Notes under the pieces: generated by a model
Database searches by the model: none
What the model was told of the DNA's origin: nothing
What the model saw: the letters and a program-made list of their open reading frames with translations, nothing else
Position numbers and translations under genes: made by a program
Part shown: positions 1-6,759 of the stretch, in pieces
Layout: every line of letters begins with the position of its first letter
How positions within the stretch are numbered: the stretch's first letter is position 1
NCBI GenBank assembly: GCA_030447125.1
Contig: JAUJLZ010000061.1
Location: forward strand, 1 to 9,279
Source of the DNA: Acidimicrobiales bacterium
GTDB lineage: Bacteria > Actinomycetota > Acidimicrobiia > Acidimicrobiales > CADCSY01
Direction: 5' to 3'
Length of the DNA: 9,279 nucleotides

Positions 1-91
1 CGCTGGGAACTGACTGCCACCGCCCGACGTTCCCCCTGCAGCACCCACGTGGGAGGAGATCGCCCGGAACCAAGGGCGCTTCCTCTACACC

Positions 92-526
92 GTGGCGTTT
101 CGACTGACAGGGAACCACGCCGATGCCCAGGATCTGGTTCAAGAGGTCTTGCTCAAGGTCCGCCGGGGCCTGGTCAACTACCGGCCCGGGTCACTGGAGG
201 GCTGGTTGAGCCGCATCACCACCAACGCCTTCCTCGACGAGGCCAGGAGCCGGCGGCGGCGCCCTACCGAGGCGTTGCCCGACGACACCGACGCGATCAT
301 GGCGTCGTCGGAGGACGTCGAGGCCACGCTGGCGGCCACGACCCTTCCCGAGGAGATCCAGTCGGTGCTCGCCACGCTGCCCGAAGACTTCAGGGTCGCA
401 GTGGTGCTGTGCGATGTGGTGGGCCTGCGCTACGACGAGATCGCCGAGCAACTCGAGGTGCCGGTGGGCACGGTGCGCAGCCGAATCCATCGGGGCCGCA
501 GCGCCTTGCGGGAGCGCCTGGGATGA
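92..526 (+). CDS. sigE: ECF-family RNA polymerase sigma factor, SigE-like
   Basis: This is an extracytoplasmic-function sigma-70 factor that would direct RNA polymerase to envelope-stress promoters. From the GTG at 92 it is 144 aa. Region 2 is at residues 1-58, with the core-binding/-10 segment DAQDLVQEVLLKV (11-23) and GSLEGWLSRITTNAFLDE (33-50). Region 4 is at 90-141, with the helix-turn-helix YDEIAEQLEVPVGTVRSRIH (114-133). The order sigma factor, zinc anti-sigma factor, HtrA protease matches the mycobacterial sigE-rseA-htrA locus, hence the tentative symbol. Its TGA overlaps the ATG of the anti-sigma gene (ATGA, 523-526), so the two are translationally coupled. The start is doubtful. Conserved region 2.1 (WEEIARNQGRFLYT, 50-91) is encoded in frame upstream of 92, back to a TGA at 11-13, and contains no ATG, GTG or TTG. 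The real start may be CTG at 14, or the sequence may hold an error or mutation near its left end. Family identity is secure; the 5' end and the exact sigma subtype are not. Confidence 0.88.
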   Translation: MAFRLTGNHADAQDLVQEVLLKVRRGLVNYRPGSLEGWLSRITTNAFLDEARSRRRRPTEALPDDTDAIMASSEDVEATLAATTLPEEIQSVLATLPEDFRVAVVLCDVVGLRYDEIAEQLEVPVGTVRSRIHRGRSALRERLG

Positions 527-1479
527 CCATCACCGATCCCTTCGCCGACGGTGACTTCGACGCCCACCCCCGAGAGGCACTGTCCTGCCTTCTCGACGGC
601 GAGCTGGACCCCCGAACGGCAGAGATCGTCCGGGCGCATCTGGCGGGTTGCAGGGAGTGTGCCGAGGAGCTGCAGTGGACGCGCGCCACGCGATGGTCCC
701 TGCGCAACCTCCCGCCCGTGGAGCCGCCACCCGGGTTCGTCGACCTGGCGGTGGCCCGGTACCGGCGGGACGACGCCCGCCGGACCACTGACCAGGGGGA
801 GGGCGCGCTGGTCGTGGCTCTGGCCCCTCGCCGTCGCCCCAGGCCGGGTGTGGTCCGGGCGAGCGCCGGGGCGGCGGCCGGTCTCGCCCTGTTCGCGCTG
901 TCGGTCCTCGGAGCAGAGCCCCGCCCCTATGAACCGGCGATGGACGCAGCCGTGGGACGCCACGCCGCCGCGCTGTCCGTGCTGGCGGTGGGCGGCCTGG
1001 CTGGCATCGACGGGGGCGCTGATCCCCTGGAGGGCGAGCGGTTCACCCCACCTCCCAGCCCCACGGCGAGTGATCCCGAGGATGTGCCCGCACCGTTCCG
1101 AGCCCCCGTTCGCCTGGATGGCGGTTACCGCTTGGTTGAAGCCTTCACCCACCCCGAGGGCCTGCACCTCGTCTACCGCCACGGCCGCTACGGGCTGTCG
1201 TTGTTCGAGGCCCGTGGTCGTCTCGACGGGGCCGGCCTTCCGTCCGAGGGATGGAGCATCGAGGTTGCCGGGGTGACGGGGTGGCGCTGGGAGGGAGACG
1301 AGATCGCCGGTCGAGTGGTGGTCTTCGAGCGCGATGGCGTCGTGGTGACCGTGGTCGGTGACGAACCGGGCGAGGCGGTGACCGACGCCGCCCGTTCGGT
1401 ACCCGAGCCCCGCCCGCTGTCGCTGGCCCAGCGGGTGAGCGATGCCGGTGTGGGCGTCTTTGAGGCCCTCAGCCCGTGA
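523..1479 (+). CDS. Membrane zinc anti-sigma factor with RseB-like C-terminal domain
   Basis: This is a 318-aa anti-sigma factor that should hold the upstream sigma factor inactive at the membrane until stress. The N-terminal cytoplasmic part carries the zinc anti-sigma motif H39-x3-C43-x2-C46 after the typical LSCLLDGELD segment (20-29). A basic, proline-containing stretch (103-108) precedes a single hydrophobic helix at about 110-130. The remainder lies outside. Residues about 131-197 are acidic and proline-rich, and 198-294 (GYRLVEAF, LHLVYRHGRYGLSLFE, VTVVGDEP) follow the pattern of the C-terminal MucB/RseB domain that senses periplasmic stress. Mycobacterial RseA is about half this length and lacks such a domain, so this protein may combine inhibitor and sensor. 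ATG 523 overlaps the sigma stop codon. The gene converges with whiB, sharing 11 bp at 1469-1479. An open frame continues back to position 49 but only as a shadow of the sigma gene. The anti-sigma role is well supported; the RseB-like assignment rests on pattern recognition. Confidence 0.85.
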   Translation: MTITDPFADGDFDAHPREALSCLLDGELDPRTAEIVRAHLAGCRECAEELQWTRATRWSLRNLPPVEPPPGFVDLAVARYRRDDARRTTDQGEGALVVALAPRRRPRPGVVRASAGAAAGLALFALSVLGAEPRPYEPAMDAAVGRHAAALSVLAVGGLAGIDGGADPLEGERFTPPPSPTASDPEDVPAPFRAPVRLDGGYRLVEAFTHPEGLHLVYRHGRYGLSLFEARGRLDGAGLPSEGWSIEVAGVTGWRWEGDEIAGRVVVFERDGVVVTVVGDEPGEAVTDAARSVPEPRPLSLAQRVSDAGVGVFEALSP

Positions 1480-1774
1480 CGGCGGCGCGATCCTCTCGGG
1501 CCACGGGGGTGGACGCGGCCAGCTGGTCGGCGCCCGCCGACGAGGCTGCCGATTCCCGCCGCCGCTTCAGGATGCGACGCCGTTCGCGCTCGGACGCGCC
1601 GCCCCACACGCCATGGTCGACCCGTTGGTCGAGGGCGTACTCGAGGCAGGGCTCTTTGACCGGGCACGAGGCGCAGATCCGCCGGGCCACGTCGACACCC
1701 ACACCGTCACTGGGGAAGAATCGGGACGGGGGTTCGTCCCTGCAGTTTCCCTTGGCCATCCATGAGGTATCCAT
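1469..1774 (-). CDS. WhiB-family iron-sulfur transcriptional regulator
   Basis: This is a small WhiB-like (Wbl) protein of 101 aa. In actinobacteria these proteins bind a 4Fe-4S cluster, contact region 4 of the principal sigma factor and control division, redox or stress genes. Four cluster-binding cysteines are present as C-x22-C-x2-C-x5-C (residues 11, 34, 37 and 43 from the ATG at 1774). The glycine/tryptophan turn GVWGG (55-59) and the basic segment ERERRRILKRRR (62-73), typical for DNA contact, follow. An alanine-rich, probably disordered tail ends the protein. A GGAGG (1783-1779) sits 4 nt before the ATG at 1774 and only 1 nt before a GTG at 1777, so the ATG is preferred. The gene lies between the anti-sigma and htrA genes on the opposite strand. 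Which Wbl subfamily it belongs to (WhiB1, WhiB2 and so on) cannot be settled by eye. Confidence 0.93.
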   Translation of the reverse strand: MDTSWMAKGNCRDEPPSRFFPSDGVGVDVARRICASCPVKEPCLEYALDQRVDHGVWGGASERERRRILKRRRESAASSAGADQLAASTPVAREDRAAVTG

Positions 1775-1778
1775 CACG

Positions 1779-1783
1779 CCTCC
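1779..1783 (-). promoter_or_regulatory. Ribosome binding site of whiB
   Basis: The complementary strand reads GGAGG here, a full Shine-Dalgarno core. It lies 4 nt before ATG 1774 and 1 nt before GTG 1777, which decides the start in favour of the ATG. Confidence 0.6.
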
Positions 1784-1802
1784 AGTCGCCCGCCACTCCC
1801 TC

Positions 1803-1828
1803 TACGGAGCCGACGCCCATTTGGTTCC
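1803..1828 (-). promoter_or_regulatory. Candidate ECF-sigma promoter upstream of whiB
   Basis: On the - strand GGAAC (1828-1824) is followed after 17 nt by CGTA (1806-1803). This resembles the GGAAC-N16/17-CGT consensus of many ECF sigma promoters, including SigE-type ones. It would place transcription initiation about 20 nt before the whiB start. The ECF sigma gene lies 1.3 kb away in the same cluster, so control of whiB by it is plausible. The -10 element is a partial match and such short motifs arise by chance in GC-rich DNA. Confidence 0.35.
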
Positions 1829-1860
1829 CGAAACCTGGGTGATGTCGCCCGAACCTGGTG
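1827..1860 (+). repeat. Imperfect direct repeat in the whiB/htrA divergent spacer
   Basis: CCCGAAACCTGGGTG (1827-1841) and CCCGAACCTGGTG (1848-1860) are near-identical copies whose starts are 21 bp apart, about two helical turns. They lie between the two divergent genes and overlap the candidate whiB -35 element, a position where an operator could act on both. No binding protein can be named. Confidence 0.35.
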
Positions 1861-1904
1861 CTGGGACGAGCGGATGCGTCGAGATCGCCCGCCAACGACC
1901 ATTC

Positions 1905-1909
1905 AGGAG
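1905..1909 (+). promoter_or_regulatory. Ribosome binding site of htrA
   Basis: AGGAG lies 8 nt before the GTG at 1918. It decides the start over the in-frame GTG at 1858, which would add 20 residues without family character. The nearby ATG at 1913 is in another frame and is closed by a TGA at once. Confidence 0.65.
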
Positions 1910-1917
1910 CAGATGAC

Positions 1918-3222
1918 GTGAACGAGAACGACGACAACCGTCCCCCCTGGGAGGCCAGTGGTAGCGACGACCAGAGGGTTTCCGTCGAGGCGCCCGTCCG
2001 GCCGGCCTGGCTCGACGCCCCGTCGTCTCCTCCCACAGATGCTCGCCCGCTCCCCCCCGGCTTCTTCCCCTCGCCACCCCCACCACCGTCTGCGGCCGGG
2101 AGCCGGCCCGCCGCTCGCGGTTGGCGATCGGCGGTGACGGGCGGTGTCGCCGGGGCGGCCGTGGCCGTGCTGGTGTTGGTGGCCGCGGCAGCCTCGGGTC
2201 TGCTCGGCAGCGGCCAGGCGGGCGACGCGAGCCCCGGTTTCGCCCGCCCCGCCCTGCAACTCGACGGGGAGGAGCTCGACATCCAGGGGGTGATCGACGC
2301 CGTGCGCCCCGGCGTGGTGTCCATCACCGTCGAGGGTGTGGCCCCTACCAACGTGGGGCCGCAGCTGGTCTCGGGCGCCGGCAGCGGCATGGTCATCGAG
2401 CCCAGCGGCTTGGTCCTCACCAACGCTCACGTGATCGACGGCGCCCGCTCCATCGGGGTCATGTTGGCCGACGGGCGGGAGGTGCCGGCCGATCTCGTGG
2501 GCAGCATCCCTTCGTCCGACGTGGCCCTGGTGCAGGCCCGCAACGTGAGCGGCCTCGACACCGTGACGCTGGGCGAGAGCTCGGCCATGCAAGTGGGCGA
2601 CGACGTGGTGGCGGTGGGCAACGCCTTGAACCTGGGGTCCAGCCCGACGGTGACCACAGGCATCGTCTCGGCGCTCAACCGCAGCATCACCGAGCCCAAC
2701 GGGGCCACACTCGAGAGCCTCATCCAAACGGATGCAGCCATCAACCCCGGGAACTCCGGAGGACCCCTGGTCAACGCCCTGGGCCAGGTGATCGGGGTCA
2801 ACACCGCCATCGCCGGGGGGGCCGAGAACATCGGCTTCGCCCTGAGCATCGACTCGGTCAAGCCGCTGATCGAGGAGCTGCGCAGCGGTGGAGGTGAGGT
2901 GCGCGGCGGCGCCTTCCTCGGGATCAGCAGCGCCGACCTCGACAACGTCAACCCGCAGGCCCTGGACCGGTTCGGCATCACCCGCGCCAACGGCGCCTTT
3001 GTGGTCCAGGTGCAACAGGGAACGGCGGCCGCTGCCGCCGGGCTGGCGGCCGGCGACGTGATCGTGGGCATCGGCGGGGAACCGGTCGAGACTGCGGCGG
3101 AGGTGAGCGCCGCCATCATCAGCCGGGAGCCGGGCGAAGAGCTGCAGATCCGCTTCGTGCGCGACGGCGAGGAGCAGGAAGTCACGGTCACCCTTGGCTC
3201 CCGCGGGGTGCAGGGCGAGTAG
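1918..3222 (+). CDS. htrA: HtrA/DegP-like membrane-anchored serine protease with PDZ domain
   Basis: This is a 434-aa trypsin-like serine protease of the HtrA family, which degrades or refolds damaged proteins outside the membrane. It has an acidic, proline-rich cytoplasmic N-terminus (1-70, with a run of prolines near 50-57) and one membrane helix at about 72-95. A protease domain covers about 120-325, with catalytic triad H171 (TNAHVI), D201 (SSDVALV) and S280 (GNSGGP). A C-terminal PDZ domain covers about 331-427 (FLGI start, AGLAAGDVIVGIGG). This layout is the usual actinobacterial one. In mycobacteria htrA lies just downstream of sigE-rseA, and here it lies downstream of the same pair with whiB inserted on the other strand. 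The best start is GTG 1918, preceded by AGGAG. The next gene begins 9 nt after its stop. All key residues are present. Confidence 0.93.
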   Translation: MNENDDNRPPWEASGSDDQRVSVEAPVRPAWLDAPSSPPTDARPLPPGFFPSPPPPPSAAGSRPAARGWRSAVTGGVAGAAVAVLVLVAAAASGLLGSGQAGDASPGFARPALQLDGEELDIQGVIDAVRPGVVSITVEGVAPTNVGPQLVSGAGSGMVIEPSGLVLTNAHVIDGARSIGVMLADGREVPADLVGSIPSSDVALVQARNVSGLDTVTLGESSAMQVGDDVVAVGNALNLGSSPTVTTGIVSALNRSITEPNGATLESLIQTDAAINPGNSGGPLVNALGQVIGVNTAIAGGAENIGFALSIDSVKPLIEELRSGGGEVRGGAFLGISSADLDNVNPQALDRFGITRANGAFVVQVQQGTAAAAAGLAAGDVIVGIGGEPVETAAEVSAAIISREPGEELQIRFVRDGEEQEVTVTLGSRGVQGE

Positions 3223-3231
3223 GATCCCGGA

Positions 3232-3528
3232 GTGACCTACACCGAGAACGTCGCCCCCCAGGCCCCGGTCGGCCACGTGCGCGTGGTGTACCTCGGCCCG
3301 GTGGCACCCCATTGGGAGGTGCACTCCGACTTCGGCGATCCTCGTCTCATCGACGCCTTCCGCCAGCGGGTGACGGCCCGCCTCGTGCTCCTTCCCCCCC
3401 ACGACCCGCAATTCCGCCGCAATCGTGAACGAGTGGCGCGTGACGCCGAGCGCGAGGGGCTGCTGTTGCAGTGGGACCTGGGTCTGCCCGACGAGGCCGC
3501 CCCGCCTGATCCCGCCTACCGCTCCTGA
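3232..3528 (+). CDS. Conserved-looking 98-aa protein of unknown function
   Basis: I do not recognise this protein. It begins at GTG 3232, 9 nt after the htrA stop, with AGGA (3221-3224) 7 nt upstream overlapping that stop, so it is probably in the htrA transcript. It has no signal peptide, membrane helix or cysteine. Residues 16-50 alternate hydrophobic and polar residues (VRVVYLGPVAPHWEVHSDF), suggesting beta strands. Residues 52-84 look helical and strongly charged (DPQFRRNRERVARDAERE), and the end is proline-rich. Its composition and codon use match the neighbours, and the opposite-strand frame over this region has no family features, so it is likely a real gene. A small cytoplasmic or nucleic-acid-associated protein is possible, but no function is claimed. 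Confidence 0.7.
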   Translation: MTYTENVAPQAPVGHVRVVYLGPVAPHWEVHSDFGDPRLIDAFRQRVTARLVLLPPHDPQFRRNRERVARDAEREGLLLQWDLGLPDEAAPPDPAYRS

Positions 3529-3575
3529 GCCCCGCAGCCCTACCCAAGCGTTGTCGGTGTTGACCGGTTCCTGAG

Positions 3576-4502
3576 GTGGCGACCATCGGCATCGATCTCG
3601 GCGGTACCAAGGTCCAGGGCGTGCTGGTCGAACACGGTGAGGTGGTGGCCGACGCCAAGGTGAGCACGCCGCGCGGTGGCGTCGATGAGGTGGTGGCCGC
3701 GGTGGCCGACTGCGTGCGCCGCCTGGGCGCGAGCTCCGACACCGCGGTGGGCGTGGGCGCTCCCGGGGTCGTCGACGTCGCCACCGGCGATGTGGTCCGG
3801 GCCCCCAACCTCTCCGGCTTCGAAGCTCGGGTGCCGCTGGCGGCCAAGCTGGGCGAGGTCCTCGATGGTGCCCGGATCGCCGTCGACAACGACGTCAACG
3901 CCGCCGTGCTGGCCGAGCACCGCCTGGGCGCCGCCCGGGGGTTCAACGAGGTGTTGGGGGTGTGGGTGGGTACCGGCATCGGTGGCGGCCTGGTGCTCGA
4001 GGGCCAGCTGCGGCGGGGCCCGGTAGGGGGCGCCGGCGAGATCGGCCACATGGCGGTGGCCGGGATCACCCGCCGCTGTGGATGTGGGCAGCTCGGCCAC
4101 CTCGAGGCCGTCGCCGGTCGGGCGGCCATGGAGGCCGAGGCCCGCCGTCGTCACGACGCCGGCGAGCGCACGGCGCTGGTGGAGTTGGCCGGGTCCAAGC
4201 GCATGAAGTCGAGCGTGTTCGCCAAGGCGCTCGATGCCGGCGACACCGTGGCTCGCCAGCTCCTCGACGATGCGGTGGCGGTCCTGGGTACGGCGGTGGC
4301 GTCGGCTGTCGCCCTGATCGACCTCGAGCTCGTCGTGGTTGGTGGCGGCTTGGGCGACAAGCTGGGCGAACGCTTCGTGGGTCGAGTCGAACAGGCCATG
4401 CGCTCCCGCTTGTTCGTGCCCACCTCGCCGGTGCGCGTCGTTCCCGCCGCCTTGGGTGACCTCGCTGGAGCCCTGGGCGCCGCCCTCCTCGCACCTGGGT
4501 GA
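3576..4502 (+). CDS. ROK-family sugar kinase, probable glucokinase
   Basis: This is a 308-aa ROK-family kinase, most likely phosphorylating glucose or a related sugar to the 6-phosphate in the cytoplasm. The phosphate-binding loop DLGGTK (7-12) opens the protein. The catalytic aspartate is D106 in VDNDVNAA, and GTGIGGG (132-138) forms the second nucleotide-binding loop. The zinc-site region is GEIGH (154-158) followed by CGCGQLGHLE (168-177). The usual third cysteine is replaced by H175, giving an H158, C168, C170, H175 set. The GTGIGGG form and a zinc site argue for an ATP-dependent kinase rather than the strict polyphosphate glucokinase of mycobacteria, even though ppk1 comes next on the same strand about 100 bp downstream. 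The start is GTG 3576, where the conserved beta strand begins immediately; no strong ribosome binding site is seen. Substrate could also be N-acetyl-sugar, mannose or fructose. Family is secure, substrate is not. Confidence 0.88.
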   Translation: MATIGIDLGGTKVQGVLVEHGEVVADAKVSTPRGGVDEVVAAVADCVRRLGASSDTAVGVGAPGVVDVATGDVVRAPNLSGFEARVPLAAKLGEVLDGARIAVDNDVNAAVLAEHRLGAARGFNEVLGVWVGTGIGGGLVLEGQLRRGPVGGAGEIGHMAVAGITRRCGCGQLGHLEAVAGRAAMEAEARRRHDAGERTALVELAGSKRMKSSVFAKALDAGDTVARQLLDDAVAVLGTAVASAVALIDLELVVVGGGLGDKLGERFVGRVEQAMRSRLFVPTSPVRVVPAALGDLAGALGAALLAPG

Positions 4503-4602
4503 CGCTGCGGCGCCGCCTCCTCGGCCGGCTGAGACGGCACCTCGGTCACGAACGGTTCCGGCGACGGCAGCGGCGACGGCCCCGGCGCTAGCCTCGGGAC
4601 CG

Positions 4603-6759
4603 GTGGCACCTCCTCTCGACGAGACGATCGAGACCCGTCGGGCTGAAGCCTCGGGTGTTCCCGACCAAGGTGAGCAGCGGCGTTTCATCAACCGGGAGTT
4701 GTCCTGGTTGGCCTTTGGGGAGCGGGTTCTGGCCCGGGCCGAAGCTGATGATGTGCCCCTCCTGGAGCGGGCCAAGTTCCTGGCCATCTTCAGCCAGGGC
4801 CTCGACGAGTTCTTCCAGGTCCGGGTGGCCGGGCTGAAGGACCAGGTCGCCGCCGGCCTGCAGAAGGTCACCCCCGACGGGCTCACCCCGGTCCAGCAAC
4901 TTCGCGCCATTCGTGCTCGCGTCATTGACCTCCTGGAGCGTCAATCGCGGGTCTTCCTCGACCAGGTGGCCCCCGGCCTGGGTCGGGTGGGCATCCACCT
5001 CTCGGATTGGGACGAGCTCGACGACGACGATCGCAAGGAGCTCGTCGAGCGCTTCGAGAGCCAGATCTTCCCGGTGCTCACGCCCCTTGCGGTGGACCCC
5101 GGTCACCCCTTCCCCTACATCTCCAACCTGTCGCTCAACCTCGCCGTCATGGTGCGCGACCCCGACACCCAAGAGCGCCGCTTCGCCCGGGTCAAAGTTC
5201 CCAACCTCCTGCCCCGCTTCGTGGTCATGCCCGACGGCGAGCGTTTCGTGCCCCTCGAACAGGTCATCGCCGAGCACCTCGACGCCCTGTTCCCGGGGAT
5301 GGTGGTCGAGTCCCACCACCCCTTCCGGGTCACCCGCAACGCCGACCTCACCCTCGAGGAGGACGAAGCCGACGACCTCCTCGCCGCCGTCGAGGTGGAG
5401 CTCCGCCGCCGCCGCTTCGGCCGGGCGGTGCGCCTCGACGTGGTCGAGGGGATCGATGGGGAGATCCTCGACCTGCTCACCCACGAGCTCCAGCTCAGCG
5501 CCGACGACGTCTACGTGGGCCCGGGGCCGCTGGACCTCGGCGGGTTGTGGGCGGTGTGGGATCTGCCCCGGCCCGACCTCAAGGACGAGGCCTTCACCTC
5601 GGTCACCCAGGCACGCCTGGCCCGGCCCGAGGAGGAGCAGGTCGACATGTTCGCCGTCATCCGCGCCGGCGACATCCTGGTGCACCACCCCTACGACTCC
5701 TTCACCACCTCCGTGGCCGCCTTCGTGGACCAGGCCGCGGCCGATCCCGACGTGTTGGCCATCAAGCAGACCCTCTACCGCACCTCGGCCGACAGTCCCG
5801 TCGTCAGGGCCCTCATCAGGGCGGCCGAGGCGGGCAAGCAGGTGGCCGCCCTGGTCGAGCTCAAGGCCCGCTTCGACGAGCAGGCCAACGTGGCGTGGGC
5901 CCGGGCGCTGGAGAAGGCGGGCGTGCACGTCGTGTACGGACTGGTCGGCCTCAAGACCCACACCAAGACCTGCCTGGTGGTGCGCCAGGAGCACGACGGC
6001 GTACGGCGCTACTGCCACGTCGGCACCGGCAACTACAACGAGAAGACAGCCCGGCTCTACGAGGACCTGGGGGTGCTCACCTGCGACCCTGACATCGGCG
6101 CCGACCTGTCGCAGCTGTTCAACTACCTCACCGGCTACGGACGCCAGGAGCAGTTCCGCAAGCTCCTCGTCGCCCCTGGGCCCCTACGGCCCCGGTTGGC
6201 CCAGCTCATCGCCGGCGAAGGCGAGGCCGAGTCGGGCACGGGCCGGATCATCATGAAGATGAACAGCCTGGTCGACGTGGACATGATCGACGCCCTCTAC
6301 GCCGCGTCGTGCGCCGGCGTGGAGATCGACCTCGTGGTGCGGGGCATCTGCTGCCTGCGTCCGGGAGTTGCCGGGCTCTCGGAGCACATCCGGGTGCGCT
6401 CGATCGTCGGCCGCTTCTTGGAGCACTCTCGCATCTTCTACTTCGCCAACGGCATCGGACCGGGAAAACCGGCCTGGTACATCGGCTCGGCCGACCTCAT
6501 GCCCCGGAACCTCGATCGCCGGGTGGAGGCCGTGGTGCCGGTGACCGACGCCCACCTCCAGGCCCGCCTGCAACAGATACTCGACGTGAACCTTGCCGAC
6601 AACGAGTTGGCCTGGGTGCTCGGCCCCGGGGGCGAGTGGACCAAGGTGGAACCAGTCGAGGATGAGGGCGTCAACGCCCACGTGGAGCTGCGCCGCCTGG
6701 CCGGGAGTCGGGCCAAGCGGCGCGAGCCCGAAGTGGGCGGGATGGTTCGCGGGGGATGA
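4603..6759 (+). CDS. ppk1: Polyphosphate kinase 1
   Basis: This 718-aa enzyme reversibly moves the terminal phosphate of ATP onto inorganic polyphosphate. The N-terminal helical domain (about 27-125) has FINRELSWLAFGERVL and NLDEFF-like GLDEFFQVRVAGL. The middle domain covers about 130-320. Two phospholipase-D-like catalytic domains follow, with the autophosphorylated histidine at H453 (GLKTHTKT) and the second essential histidine at H472 (YCHVGTGNYNEKTARLY). Their 19-residue spacing equals that of H435/H454 in E. coli. Later motifs include IIMKMNSLVD and IVGRFLEHSRIFYF. The length is normal for the family. The start is uncertain. GTG 4603 is the last normal start before the conserved domain, but the same frame stays open upstream with an Ala/Pro-rich stretch. 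Some actinobacterial PPK1 proteins have disordered extensions, so a start at GTG 4456 inside the ROK gene is possible. Its TGA overlaps the next ATG (6756-6759). Confidence 0.96.
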   Translation: MAPPLDETIETRRAEASGVPDQGEQRRFINRELSWLAFGERVLARAEADDVPLLERAKFLAIFSQGLDEFFQVRVAGLKDQVAAGLQKVTPDGLTPVQQLRAIRARVIDLLERQSRVFLDQVAPGLGRVGIHLSDWDELDDDDRKELVERFESQIFPVLTPLAVDPGHPFPYISNLSLNLAVMVRDPDTQERRFARVKVPNLLPRFVVMPDGERFVPLEQVIAEHLDALFPGMVVESHHPFRVTRNADLTLEEDEADDLLAAVEVELRRRRFGRAVRLDVVEGIDGEILDLLTHELQLSADDVYVGPGPLDLGGLWAVWDLPRPDLKDEAFTSVTQARLARPEEEQVDMFAVIRAGDILVHHPYDSFTTSVAAFVDQAAADPDVLAIKQTLYRTSADSPVVRALIRAAEAGKQVAALVELKARFDEQANVAWARALEKAGVHVVYGLVGLKTHTKTCLVVRQEHDGVRRYCHVGTGNYNEKTARLYEDLGVLTCDPDIGADLSQLFNYLTGYGRQEQFRKLLVAPGPLRPRLAQLIAGEGEAESGTGRIIMKMNSLVDVDMIDALYAASCAGVEIDLVVRGICCLRPGVAGLSEHIRVRSIVGRFLEHSRIFYFANGIGPGKPAWYIGSADLMPRNLDRRVEAVVPVTDAHLQARLQQILDVNLADNELAWVLGPGGEWTKVEPVEDEGVNAHVELRRLAGSRAKRREPEVGGMVRGG

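Noticed and set aside
49..522. An open + frame from GTG 49 that runs into the anti-sigma gene, suggesting a 476-aa protein.
   Set aside because: Its first 158 residues are the shadow of the sigma gene in another frame (Arg/Gly/Pro-rich, no family features); the anti-sigma protein begins properly at ATG 523 with an ATGA overlap.
1903..3411. A 502-aa open frame on the - strand opposite htrA.
   Set aside because: It is a His/Gly/Arg-rich antisense frame kept open by high GC; the + strand encodes an HtrA protease with all catalytic residues.
3553..3566. CGGT-GTTG-ACCG inverted repeat before the ROK gene as an operator or terminator.
   Set aside because: The arms are 4 bp with no further structure or supporting motif.
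3576..4502. Naming the ROK kinase a polyphosphate glucokinase because ppk1 is adjacent.
   Set aside because: The GTGIGGG loop and a Cys/His zinc region are those of ATP-type ROK kinases; the strict polyphosphate enzymes of mycobacteria lack this zinc region.
4339..4602. ATG 4339 as the start of ppk1.
   Set aside because: It would overlap the ROK gene by more than 160 bp, and this part of the frame reads as a Trp/Pro/Ser-rich shadow of the ROK protein. GTG 4603 or at most GTG 4456 is more likely.
3540..4925. A 461-aa open frame on the - strand opposite the ROK kinase and the ppk1 start.
   Set aside because: It lies over two well-supported + strand genes, begins in low-complexity sequence and has no motif.
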